DNA of 64,000 nucleotides, taken from NCBI RefSeq assembly GCF_016134045.1, contig NZ_CP065915.1, positions 3,781,001-3,845,000 on the forward strand. Direction: 5' to 3'. This document shows, in pieces, positions 53,655 to 62,056 of this stretch; the stretch's first letter is position 1, and each line of letters opens with the position of its first letter. The notes below the pieces were generated by a model that saw only the letters and a program-made list of their open reading frames with translations, searched no databases and was not told where the DNA came from. This DNA comes from Pelagovum pacificum. Its GTDB lineage: Bacteria; Pseudomonadota; Alphaproteobacteria; Rhodobacterales; Rhodobacteraceae. The translations under genes were made by a program, and so were the position numbers.

Positions 53655-54806
53655 ATGAAGATCACCGCCATCACTCCCTATCCCGTCCGTATCGGCGTCC
53701 GGAACCAGCTTCTGGTCAAGGTCGAGACCGACGAGGGCATCTACGGCTGGGGCGAATCCGGCCTGTCCTACCGCGAACTCGCTGTGGCCGGCGCGATCAA
53801 GCATTACGCGAATTTCCTGATCGGGCGTGATCCGATGCAATCCGGCGCTCTCTGGCAGGAGATGTATCGCAGCCAGTACTTTGAAGGCGGGCGCGTGCTG
53901 ACCGCCGCGCAGGCGGCGCTCGACATCGCGTTCCATGACATCCGGGGCAAGGCGCTTGGCGTGCCGGTGCACCAGCTTCTCGGCGGCCAGCATCGCAAAA
54001 CGGTTCCGGCATTCGGAACGACTTCGGCCGCGCCGGGGCCGGAGATGGTCGAACAGGCTCTGATCCTGCGCGATGCGGGATGGAATTGCGTCAGGCTCCT
54101 CGCCGAAGGGCAGGAGAATCCGGAGATGTTCGAACCCCGCGAGTCGATCGGCAAGACTGCCGAATGGGCCATGAAGGTGCGCGAGGCGATCGGCCACGAG
54201 GTCGTGCTCGGGGTCGAGTATCACCATCGCCTCAGTGTCGGCGAAGCGGCGAACTTCGCGCAGAAGGTGCCCGCCGGGACGCTCGATTTCCTCGAAGAAC
54301 CGATCCGTGACGAGGCCCCCGGCGCCTACGAGGCGTTGCGCCGGATGACCGACATCCCCTTCGCATTGGGCGAGGAGTTCTCGTCCAAGTGGCAGTTCCT
54401 GCCCTATCTCGAACGCGACATCGTGCAATATGCCCGCCTCGACATCTGCAACGTCGGCGGTTTCACCGAGGCGATGAAAGTCGCCGGGCTGGCAGAGGCG
54501 CATTACATCGACCTGATGCCGCACAACCCGCTCGGACCGGTTTGTACCGCGGCGAGCGTTCATCTCGGCGCGGCAGTGCCGAACTTCGCATGGCTTGAAT
54601 GCCGGGCGTCCCCGGTCGAACAGCTTGGCTTCGAGAGTGCGGAGCTCTGTCCGAAGAAGGTCGAGCTCGACGGCGCGGCTTACGTGGTGCCGATGGAGCC
54701 GGGGCTTGGCGTCGAGGTCGATGAAGAGTTCCTGAAGCGGGCCGAGTTCGAATATATCGACCCGCCGATGCTGCGTCGGCGCGACGGGTCGATCACCAAC
54801 TGGTAA
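53655..54806 (+). CDS. enolase-superfamily (mandelate racemase/muconate lactonizing) sugar-acid dehydratase
   Basis: This is a 383-aa protein of the D-galactonate dehydratase-like branch. The N-terminal capping domain has VRNQLLVKVETDEGIYGWGESGL. Metal ligands appear in GVEYHHRLS (Glu where DgoD has Asp, then the candidate base His), DFLEEPI and ALGEEFSS. The catalytic His lies in LMPHNPLGPVCTAASVHL, a DgoD-type motif. The substrate is probably an aldonic acid; the altered first metal ligand speaks against simple D-galactonate specificity. It is the only plus-strand gene in the sugar block. Confidence 0.82.
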   Translation: MKITAITPYPVRIGVRNQLLVKVETDEGIYGWGESGLSYRELAVAGAIKHYANFLIGRDPMQSGALWQEMYRSQYFEGGRVLTAAQAALDIAFHDIRGKALGVPVHQLLGGQHRKTVPAFGTTSAAPGPEMVEQALILRDAGWNCVRLLAEGQENPEMFEPRESIGKTAEWAMKVREAIGHEVVLGVEYHHRLSVGEAANFAQKVPAGTLDFLEEPIRDEAPGAYEALRRMTDIPFALGEEFSSKWQFLPYLERDIVQYARLDICNVGGFTEAMKVAGLAEAHYIDLMPHNPLGPVCTAASVHLGAAVPNFAWLECRASPVEQLGFESAELCPKKVELDGAAYVVPMEPGLGVEVDEEFLKRAEFEYIDPPMLRRRDGSITNW

Positions 54807-54812
54807 CCCGTC

Positions 54813-55526
54813 TCAGGTATCGCGCAGGAAGCAGACGACCGGTCCGGTCGAGAACTTCTGCGAGTAATAGAAGCCGCGCTTCATCATCTCGGAGAACACG
54901 GTGTTCACGCCGGCAGGCCCGGTAGCCCCGGTGTGAACCTCGACCATGAACTTGTTCACGCTCGGCATCTCCGCCGCCTTGAGCAGTTCGACTTCGCCAC
55001 CTTCGATGTCGCAGATGATCATCGTCGGCTGACGCTCTGCGACGAAGGCGTTGAAGGACATGGTCGGGACTTCGACTTCGTCCCGGACGAGCGATCCGCC
55101 ACCCCGCAGGGACGAACCCCAGAACGGCTCGCGAATGTAGAACGTCGCCGTGCCGCCCTCGTCGCCTTCGCGGAACAGCGCGTTGATGACCTCGACCTTC
55201 ACCGCGTTCAGCGAATGGGTCTTGGCGATGTAGGGGATCAGGGCCGGGTTCGCTTCAACCGTCACGATGGATTTGGTGTACCGGTGCTTGGCGCAGAAGG
55301 TGGAGATGAAGCCGAGCCCGGCGCCGATCTCGAGGATCTGTTCGCCCGGCTCGATCAGCTTGTCGAGGAACATGCGTTCCTGCATCTCGTAGTTGCCGTT
55401 CAGCAGGTTCTTGCGGACACGCGGGACCACGATCTTCTCGTCATCCTCGAGCACGATTCCCTGGCAATTGATCGTACCGTCGTTCGGCAGCCTCCTGGCC
55501 GCCGCGTTCTTGAGCCTCGTCCACAT
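54813..55526 (-). CDS. FkbM-family SAM-dependent methyltransferase
   Basis: This is a 237-aa protein with SAM-binding motif ILEIGAGLGFISTFCAKH, motif II VTVEANPALIPYIAKTHSLN (as VTVEANPALIPYIA) and the FkbM-like MIICDIEGGEVELLKAAEM. FkbM proteins methylate sugar or polyketide hydroxyls. I chose ATG 55526 because GAGGGG lies 6 bp upstream; a TTG at 55544 would add six residues. Neighbours suggest a glycan or sugar substrate, but this is only inference. The 142-bp gap to the next gene holds nothing clear. Confidence 0.8.
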   Translation of the reverse strand: MWTRLKNAAARRLPNDGTINCQGIVLEDDEKIVVPRVRKNLLNGNYEMQERMFLDKLIEPGEQILEIGAGLGFISTFCAKHRYTKSIVTVEANPALIPYIAKTHSLNAVKVEVINALFREGDEGGTATFYIREPFWGSSLRGGGSLVRDEVEVPTMSFNAFVAERQPTMIICDIEGGEVELLKAAEMPSVNKFMVEVHTGATGPAGVNTVFSEMMKRGFYYSQKFSTGPVVCFLRDT

Positions 55527-55668
55527 GCTGCGCCCCTCAACCAACTGTCTGTGACAGTCTCATCCGGGGCTGACTATTCCATCCGCGAAGGTGTCAGACC
55601 AAACCTTTTGGCGTGGGGTCGCACGAGGCGCGGCAGAATGCCGACGCCTGTGCGAAATCCGACACGTG

Positions 55669-56655
55669 TCAGGCGGTGACGGGACCTTCGCCCGCACCCG
55701 TGGTCTCGATCGCCTTGGTGAGCGCGGCGAGGTCCTCGGAGTCGAGCTCAAGCGTCGCGGCGGGTAGCCAGCCGTCGATCTGCGCGGGGGAGCGCGCCCC
55801 GACGATGGTGCCGGTCAGGCCCGGCCAGCTCAGGCACCAGGCTAGGGCGACGGGACCGGTGCCGGGCAGGCCGTGCTTCTCGGCGATCGGTTTCAGGGCT
55901 TCGGCGAGGGCGAGGTTCCGCTCCAGTGCCTCGCCCTGGAAGTCGGGTGCGTTACGGCGCCAGTCGTTCTCGGGGAGGTTGGCGGCGCGTTCCGCAGTGA
56001 AGGCCCCGGTCAGCAGGCCGGCCTGCATCGGCGAGTAGCAGATCGTGCCGGTGCCGTTCCGGTCGCACCACGGCAGCACAGTGTCACCGGCGGCGCGCTT
56101 GATCATCGAGAACGGCGGTTGCAGCGTCTCGACGTGGCCCATCGCCTCGGCCGTGTCGAGCTGGTCGACCCAGTGGTTCGACAAGCCGACATGATTCACA
56201 AGGCCGTCTTTCTTCAGGTCCAGCATCGCCTGCCAGCTTTCCTCGAGCGACACGTCGTCGGACGGCCAGTGCAGCTGGTAGAGGTCGATGACGTCGACCT
56301 TCAATCGGGCGAGCGACTCCTCGCACTGACGGCGCAGCGTCGCGCCTTCGCGGCGGGGGTTAGTCCCGTCGGCGTCGCGGATGATGCCGCCCTTTGTAAA
56401 GACATAGGGGCGATCGGCCTCGGGCATGTCCTTCAGCGCCTCGGCGATCACCTCTTCCGAGTGGCCGTTGCCATAGACGGCGGCCGTGTCGATCCAGTTC
56501 ACCCCGACAGAGATCGCGTGGCGGATGGCGTCGATGGAGTCCTGATCGTCCTGCGGCCCCCACATGTTGCCACCGATGGCCCATGCGCCGAAGCCGGTGC
56601 GGGTGATGTCCATGCCGGTCTTGCCGAACGGTCGTGTGGGAAGCGGGGTCTGCAT
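55669..56655 (-). CDS. aldo/keto reductase
   Basis: This is an NADPH-dependent oxidoreductase of 328 aa. The catalytic tetrad is visible: Asp and Tyr in WIDTAAVYG, Lys in YVFTKGG and His in YQLHWP. The cofactor loop is in GTIVGARSPAQIDGW. ATG follows GAGGAG. It is 69 bp downstream of the GH63-like gene on the same strand and may share its transcript, in which case it could act on the released sugar or glycerate aldehyde. Confidence 0.87.
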   Translation of the reverse strand: MQTPLPTRPFGKTGMDITRTGFGAWAIGGNMWGPQDDQDSIDAIRHAISVGVNWIDTAAVYGNGHSEEVIAEALKDMPEADRPYVFTKGGIIRDADGTNPRREGATLRRQCEESLARLKVDVIDLYQLHWPSDDVSLEESWQAMLDLKKDGLVNHVGLSNHWVDQLDTAEAMGHVETLQPPFSMIKRAAGDTVLPWCDRNGTGTICYSPMQAGLLTGAFTAERAANLPENDWRRNAPDFQGEALERNLALAEALKPIAEKHGLPGTGPVALAWCLSWPGLTGTIVGARSPAQIDGWLPAATLELDSEDLAALTKAIETTGAGEGPVTA

Positions 56656-56724
56656 CGGGGGTCTCCTCTATCTCCGTCCGGTCAGCACATAGCCTGCCGG
56701 GCGGAGAGTCCAGTGCCCGTGCGG

Positions 56725-57987
56725 TCAGAACCCGCCCTTGGCATGGGGACCGGCCCACGTCAGCCAGATTGCAGCGGTCCACGAGAAGTTGCGCCCGCCG
56801 GCGGGGGTGCCGTCGACCGGGCTCCAGTATTCGTAGAAGCCGTGATCCTCGATCAGTTCGCGTGTGTCCTTGCGCAGTCGTTCCGCGGTGAGGGTGTGTC
56901 CCTGATCCTTGAGACCGATGGCGATAAGCGCATTCATCATGCCCCAGACCGGCCCCCGCCAATAGCGTAGCGGATTGAACGTCTCGGCTCTCGGGTCGTT
57001 GCTCGGCACGCCGTAGCGGACCTCGGCAAGGATGGCTTTCAGATGGCTCATCATCTCCGGCGGATCGACACCGGCATACCAGCAGAGGAAAGAACCGGAA
57101 GAGAGCGAGCCGGTGAACTCTCCGGTGCGAAGATTCACTGAGTCGTAGTAGCCCTCGGGGTTCCAGTGGTTCGCGACGCCAGCCTCCAGCGTTTCGATCC
57201 AGCCTTCGATCTCCGGCGTGTCGTGATCGAGGTCGGCGGCGATCTGCAAGAGGTCCCGACAGGCGCGCAGCAGGATGAATGTCATGCCGACATCGGCAAC
57301 GCGGAAGGCGGCGTGTTCCGCGATGTATTTCTCGTTCCAGCCATTGTCCCGGCTGAACTGGACGAGCGCGAGGTAGCGGTCGTAATCCTCTTTCTTCGGG
57401 CGCATCTCGGGGTTCACGTGGCTCGTGTCGCGGCGGGTGTAGTCGCCGACGTTGCTGCCATCGACCGCCTGCATCGCGCTGTCCCAGTCGACGGCGTTGT
57501 CGCGCCCGGATTCCCACGGATGGGTGATCGCGACCATGCCGTCCTGCACGCGGTTCTTCATCCACCAGCGATGCCACGAGACGAGACGCCCGTAGATCAG
57601 CTCCATATGGACGCGCCCGGCCTTCTTGTCGGACTCGTAGATCGAGCGGATCATCGTCGCCGCGACCGGCGGCTGGCTGATGCCGCTGGTGTGGGGGACG
57701 CGCTCCACCGCCCAGACATCGGGACCGGGGAAATACCCCTCGGCCCGTTTGTGGAAGATGATGTGCGGGATCATTCCGTTATCCCACTGCCCGTAGAGCA
57801 GGGTCGTGATCTCGAACCACGCGCGACGCACGTCGAAGGTGGCGATGCCCCAGGCGGAGAACATGGAATCCCAGTTCCACTGGTAGGGGTAAAGGCCCGA
57901 CGTCGGCACCGTGTAGCCGCCCCGGTCGTTGTCACGCAGGATCTTGCGCGCCTGCTTGTCGAGCTTCTCGTCGGTAACGGCGGTCAC
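56725..57987 (-). CDS. GH63 mannosylglycerate/glucosylglycerate hydrolase-like protein
   Basis: This is a cytoplasmic (alpha/alpha)6-barrel glycosidase of 420 aa, resembling mannosylglycerate hydrolase (MGH) and glucosylglycerate hydrolase. Visible family blocks are YPYQWNWDSMFSAWGIA, QWDNGMIPHIIFH, HPWESGRDNAVDWD (the acid/base region), and FNPLRYWRGPVWGMMNALI. No signal peptide. I chose GTG 57987, preceded by AAAGGA and AGGA; longer frame upstream has no ribosome-binding site. The likely substrate is a glycosylglycerate osmolyte, fitting a marine or halophilic host. Confidence 0.8.
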   Translation of the reverse strand: MTAVTDEKLDKQARKILRDNDRGGYTVPTSGLYPYQWNWDSMFSAWGIATFDVRRAWFEITTLLYGQWDNGMIPHIIFHKRAEGYFPGPDVWAVERVPHTSGISQPPVAATMIRSIYESDKKAGRVHMELIYGRLVSWHRWWMKNRVQDGMVAITHPWESGRDNAVDWDSAMQAVDGSNVGDYTRRDTSHVNPEMRPKKEDYDRYLALVQFSRDNGWNEKYIAEHAAFRVADVGMTFILLRACRDLLQIAADLDHDTPEIEGWIETLEAGVANHWNPEGYYDSVNLRTGEFTGSLSSGSFLCWYAGVDPPEMMSHLKAILAEVRYGVPSNDPRAETFNPLRYWRGPVWGMMNALIAIGLKDQGHTLTAERLRKDTRELIEDHGFYEYWSPVDGTPAGGRNFSWTAAIWLTWAGPHAKGGF

Positions 57988-58363
57988 GTATCCTATCCTT
58001 TGACCGGCCCGGTGGCCGGACTGCTGGTCAAGCGGCGCGGTCTGCCGGAACAGAGACTGGTCCGGGGAGGGCGGTACCGCCGATCGCGGCACGCGGTTCG
58101 GCCGTGCCGGGCTGCGGCCTGCGGATGTGGCGTGGCTTTTCGGGCAAGTGTCGTCCTTCCGGCTTCAAGTGTTCGTGCCGAAGCCGGATGAGGCAAGTCT
58201 TTATTCCCGACAGCCCCGATCGGTGGCCGTCTGTCGGCGGCACCGCTGCGAAACGACAATGAATTTGGCAGGTTAAGGGTCTGTTTTGCGTGACGGGGGC
58301 AATCTGGCGGCCCTGAGGGCCGCGCCGCGAGGGCAGGGCGGGCCGGTGGCCCGCCCCCGTCTT
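57988..58363. other. 376-bp gap between the GH63-like gene and the importer binding protein
   Basis: There is no gene in it. On the right it holds two GC-rich stems: GGGCGGGCC/GGCCCGCCC around 58337-58357 and GCGGCCC/GGGCCGC around 58311-58325, in the place of a terminator for the minus-strand importer operon but without T runs. The left part should contain the promoter of the GH63-like gene; I see no convincing -35/-10 pair. Confidence 0.5.
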
Positions 58364-59365
58364 TCACATATCGCCGCCGAGCGCTTCGTCGGTGATATCG
58401 GTCGTGTAGGCGCCTTCCGGCTCTTCCGTGATCGCCGGGTTGTCTTCGGACACGGCGGACAGCAGCGTGGCGACCGTCTGCTCGTAATCGGCCGGGTCGA
58501 GCGCACCTTCGGAGCCTTCGGTCAGCTTGGCGACCTCACCCATCATGTAGATCTGGTGCTCAAGCGTCTGGGCGCCGGTCTGGTCGTTGTCGACCACGAT
58601 CTGCGCGGCCTCTTCCGGGTTTTCCTCGGCCCATTTCCAGCCCTTCATCGAAGCGCGGACGAAGCGGACCATCTTGTCGGCGAACTCCGGATCCTCAAGG
58701 TCTTCCTCAAGCACGTAGAGCCCGTCTTCGAGCATCCCGTTGCCCATCTCGAGGTAGTTGAAGTTCACCAGCTCGTCTTCCGAGATACCGGCATCAAGGA
58801 CCTGGCCGTACTCGTTGTAGGTCATGGTCGAGATGCAATCGGCCTGACCTTCGAGAAGCGGGTTCACGTTGAACGCCTGGCGGAGCACGTCCACCCCGTC
58901 CTCATCCGCGCCATCGGTTGCGATGCCGAGCTGCGCCATCCACGCGTAGAATGGATATTCGTTGCCGTAGAACCAGACGCCGAGCGTCTTGCCGGGGAAA
59001 TCCTCTTCCGTCTCAATGCCGGAGGATTTCAGGCAGGTGAGCTGCAGACCACCCGTCTTGAACGGCTGCGCGATGTTGACGAGTCCGAGGCCCCGTTCCC
59101 GCGCGGCGAGTGCGGCAGCCATCCAGGTGGTGATGACGTCGGCCCCGTCGCCGGCGATCACCTGCTCGGGCGCGATGTCCGGGCCGCCGGGAAGGATGGT
59201 GACGTCGAGCCCCTCTTCCTCGTAGAAGCCCTGGTCCTGCGCCACGTAGTAGCCCGCGAACTGGGCCTGCGTGACCCACTTCAACTGAAGTGTCACCTCG
59301 TCCTGCGCCCATGCCGGGGCGGCCAGACCGAGCGCGGCAACCGCCGCTGTCACTAGTGTCTTCAT
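58364..59365 (-). CDS. NMT1/THI5-like ABC substrate-binding protein (pyrimidine-related importer)
   Basis: This is a periplasmic binding protein of 333 aa; signal peptide residues 1-20 (ending AWA before QD). The fold start VTLQLKWVTQAQFAGYYVAQDQGFY is typical of the NMT1/ThiY branch that binds pyrimidine-like ligands, and GKTLGVWFYGNEYPF follows. It is the last gene of hydA-ATPase-permease-permease-SBP on the minus strand, so the ligand is probably a pyrimidine, dihydropyrimidine or hydantoin. Confidence 0.88.
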   Translation of the reverse strand: MKTLVTAAVAALGLAAPAWAQDEVTLQLKWVTQAQFAGYYVAQDQGFYEEEGLDVTILPGGPDIAPEQVIAGDGADVITTWMAAALAARERGLGLVNIAQPFKTGGLQLTCLKSSGIETEEDFPGKTLGVWFYGNEYPFYAWMAQLGIATDGADEDGVDVLRQAFNVNPLLEGQADCISTMTYNEYGQVLDAGISEDELVNFNYLEMGNGMLEDGLYVLEEDLEDPEFADKMVRFVRASMKGWKWAEENPEEAAQIVVDNDQTGAQTLEHQIYMMGEVAKLTEGSEGALDPADYEQTVATLLSAVSEDNPAITEEPEGAYTTDITDEALGGDM

Positions 59366-59413
59366 TGTCCGTTCTCCAAGTATTTCCCTGTTGGTCTTTT
59401 CTTTGCTCTTGCC

Positions 59414-60253
59414 TCAATGCCAGTGCGACGGGTGCCAGAAGGTCACGCGCCGTTCGAACCAAGCGACCAGCCCGTAGAACAACGTGCCGGCGAGGGCGGC
59501 GACTGCAATCTCAGCCCAGACGAGGTCGATGCTCAAGCTTCCGACGCCGGTGGAGATGCGAAATCCCATTCCGTGCGTGGGAGAGCCGAAATACTCGGCA
59601 ACGATGGCCCCGATCAGCGCGAGAGAGCTGGAAATCTTGAGCCCGTTGAAGATGAACGGCATCGCTGCCGGAAGCCGCAGCTTCATCAGCGTCTGCCAGT
59701 AGGATGCCCCGTAGGTGCGCATCAGGTCGCGCTGCATGGCGTCCGTTTCGCGCAGGCCCTGGACGGTGTTCACCAGCATCGGGAAGAACACCATGACGAC
59801 GACCACGGCTGCCTTGCTTTGCCAGTCGAAGCCGTACCAGCTGACGAGGATCGGGGCGATGCCGACGATCGGAAGCGCCGCCACGAAGTTCCCGATCGGC
59901 AGAAGCCCTCGAGTCAGAAACGGCACCCGGTCGATCAGGACCGCGACAAGGAACGCCACCACGCAGCCGATGGCATAGCCCGACAGAGCACCTTTCAGCA
60001 GCGTCTGGCGGAAGTCGATCCACAGCATACCGGTCGAGCCGGCGATCGTCTGAGCCACCTGCGACGGGGGCGGCAGGATGACGCCCGGCACGTTGAACGC
60101 GGTGACCAGACCTTCCCACAGGACGAGCAGCGCCACGCCGAACATAAGCGGCACCATGACCCGTGCCGGCGTGGTGTCGCGCCCGGGTGAGTTCGCGATC
60201 GCGACGTTCATGCCCCACGCGGCGAGCCAGAAGACGATGGCGGCGACCAGCAT
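59414..60253 (-). CDS. ABC transporter permease 2 (SsuC/ThiX-like)
   Basis: This is a 279-aa inner-membrane permease with about six helices. The EAA-type loop reads RTYGASYWQTLMKLRLPAAMPFIFNGLK (as YGASYWQTLMKLRLPAAMPF). The start ATG 60253 overlaps the stop of the upstream permease (ATGA), which argues against the much longer open frame. It pairs with permease 1 to make a heterodimeric channel. Confidence 0.92.
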   Translation of the reverse strand: MLVAAIVFWLAAWGMNVAIANSPGRDTTPARVMVPLMFGVALLVLWEGLVTAFNVPGVILPPPSQVAQTIAGSTGMLWIDFRQTLLKGALSGYAIGCVVAFLVAVLIDRVPFLTRGLLPIGNFVAALPIVGIAPILVSWYGFDWQSKAAVVVVMVFFPMLVNTVQGLRETDAMQRDLMRTYGASYWQTLMKLRLPAAMPFIFNGLKISSSLALIGAIVAEYFGSPTHGMGFRISTGVGSLSIDLVWAEIAVAALAGTLFYGLVAWFERRVTFWHPSHWH

Positions 60254-61182
60254 CAGCGCACTCCCATCCGGCGTAGCGTCAGCCTCTGCGTCACGTCGAG
60301 CAGCGTGACGAGGATGCCGGCGAGGATCGCGGCGGCGAACAGGGCCGCCCAGATGGCGAGCGGCGTGCCGAACTGGTCGCCGATCAGGATCCGCGCGCCG
60401 AGCCCGGAGATCGCGCCGGTCGGCAGCTCTCCGACGATGGTTCCGACAAGCGCCGCCGCGATGCCGATCTTGAGCGAGGCGAAGAGATAGGGCAGCGACG
60501 CCGGCATCCGCAGCTTGGAAAAGACCTGCCATTGCGAGGCGTTGTAAGTCTTCAGCAGGTCGAGCTGCGACCGGTCGGGGGACCGCAGCCCGGTCACCAT
60601 CCCGACCAGAACAGGGAAATAGCAGAGGTAGGCCGAGATGATCGCCTTTGGCACGCCGCGCCCGTCGATGCCGACCTGGCTCGACAGGACGATGATCATC
60701 GGGGCGAGCGCGACGATCGGGATCGTCTGGCTGATGATCGCCCACGGCATCAGGCTCATGTCCACGACGCGCGCATGCACGATCGCAACCGCGCCGAGCA
60801 GGCCAAGGAAAGTACCGAGAAGGAAGCCCCAGAGGGTCGAGCGCAGCGTGATCCAGCCATGATAGATCAGCGACCGGTTGGAGAATCCGTTCCCCTCCAG
60901 CGCCATTGCGCCGGTCGAGGCCCATAGCTCGCCGGCCACTTGGCCCGGTGTCGGCAGCCGGGGCCGGTCGAGCCCGTAGGCGAGGTGGATGTGGTCGGGA
61001 TTGTCGGCCATCAGTTTCCAGACCGACACGTCGAAGCGGGTCGAGGTGCCCTCCGGCACCACTGTCTCGCCCGACCGCTCCGCGACCATCAGCGCGCCGC
61101 GAATGTTCATCGGGGCGACGGCCGCGTACCAGAGGCCCGCGATCACGGCGAGGACGACCAGAACGGGGACGAGATTCCTCAT
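60253..61182 (-). CDS. ABC transporter permease 1 (SsuC/ThiX-like)
   Basis: This is a 309-aa permease with a first helix (5-25), an approximately 80-residue periplasmic stretch, and the conserved BPD core. The EAA loop is KTYNASQWQVFSKLRMPASLPYLF. Translationally coupled to permease 2. It begins 39 bp after the ATPase stop. Confidence 0.92.
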   Translation of the reverse strand: MRNLVPVLVVLAVIAGLWYAAVAPMNIRGALMVAERSGETVVPEGTSTRFDVSVWKLMADNPDHIHLAYGLDRPRLPTPGQVAGELWASTGAMALEGNGFSNRSLIYHGWITLRSTLWGFLLGTFLGLLGAVAIVHARVVDMSLMPWAIISQTIPIVALAPMIIVLSSQVGIDGRGVPKAIISAYLCYFPVLVGMVTGLRSPDRSQLDLLKTYNASQWQVFSKLRMPASLPYLFASLKIGIAAALVGTIVGELPTGAISGLGARILIGDQFGTPLAIWAALFAAAILAGILVTLLDVTQRLTLRRMGVR

Positions 61183-61221
61183 GCGGCTCGGTCCCCGCGT
61201 GACGGGAGAAAGCGGCGCACG

Positions 61222-62001
61222 CTACTCATCGATATGCCCCGCCCGCAGACCTTCGCGCACGCGGTGCGCGACCTCGATGAATTCCCGGCTGTCGCGGATG
61301 TCGAGCGGTCGCTCCGCAGGAAGCGGGCTTTCGATCACGTCTGTGATCCGGCCCGGCCGCGGCGACATGACGACGATCCGGGTCGAGAGGTAGACCGCCT
61401 CGGGGATCGAGTGGGTCACGAAACCGACCGTCTTGCCGGTGCGCGCCCAGAGGTCGAGCAGCTCCTCGTTCAGGCGGTCGCGCACGATCTCGTCCAGCGC
61501 GCCGAACGGTTCGTCCATCAGCAGGATGTCGGCATCGAAGGACAGGGCACGCGCGATGCTCGCCCGTTGCTGCATACCGCCCGACAGTTGCCACGGATAT
61601 TTCTTCTCGAACCCGCCCAGATCGACGAGCTCCAGCGTATCGCGCACGCGCCGCGCCTGTTCCTCTTTCGAGAAGCCCATGATCTCCAGCGGAAGGCGGA
61701 CGTTGCCGCCGATGGTCCGCCAGGGATAGAGCCCCGCTGCCTGGAAGACGTAACCATAGGCGCGGGCGCGCCGTGCCTCGTCCGGGCTCATGCCGTTGAC
61801 GGTCAGCTTGCCGCCGGTCGGTGTCTCCAGGCCGGCGATACAACGCAGGAACGTCGTCTTGCCGCAGCCGGACGGACCGATGAAGCTGACGAACTCGCCC
61901 TTGCCGATGTCGAGGTTCACCCCCGACAGCGCATGGACGGGGCCGTCGTTGGTGCGAAACGTGAGGTCCACGTCGCGGGCGGAGACGACCGCACCACTCA
62001 C
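61222..62001 (-). CDS. ABC transporter ATPase (SsuB/TauB-like)
   Basis: This is a 259-aa ATPase with Walker A GPSGCGKTT, signature LSGGMQQR, Walker B ILLMDEPFGALD and the switch histidine in VTHSIPEAV. It drives uptake through the two permeases downstream. The 55-bp gap to hydA holds no gene. Confidence 0.94.
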   Translation of the reverse strand: MSGAVVSARDVDLTFRTNDGPVHALSGVNLDIGKGEFVSFIGPSGCGKTTFLRCIAGLETPTGGKLTVNGMSPDEARRARAYGYVFQAAGLYPWRTIGGNVRLPLEIMGFSKEEQARRVRDTLELVDLGGFEKKYPWQLSGGMQQRASIARALSFDADILLMDEPFGALDEIVRDRLNEELLDLWARTGKTVGFVTHSIPEAVYLSTRIVVMSPRPGRITDVIESPLPAERPLDIRDSREFIEVAHRVREGLRAGHIDE

Positions 62002-62056
62002 GCGGCGCGCTCCGTCATGGACGGCGCGGCGCTGCCGTTGCTCAGGTGGTGGCTCA

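Noticed and set aside
58311..58357. Strong terminator after the pyrimidine importer operon
   Set aside because: Two GC-rich stems exist but no T run follows on the minus strand, so I kept it only as part of the gap description.
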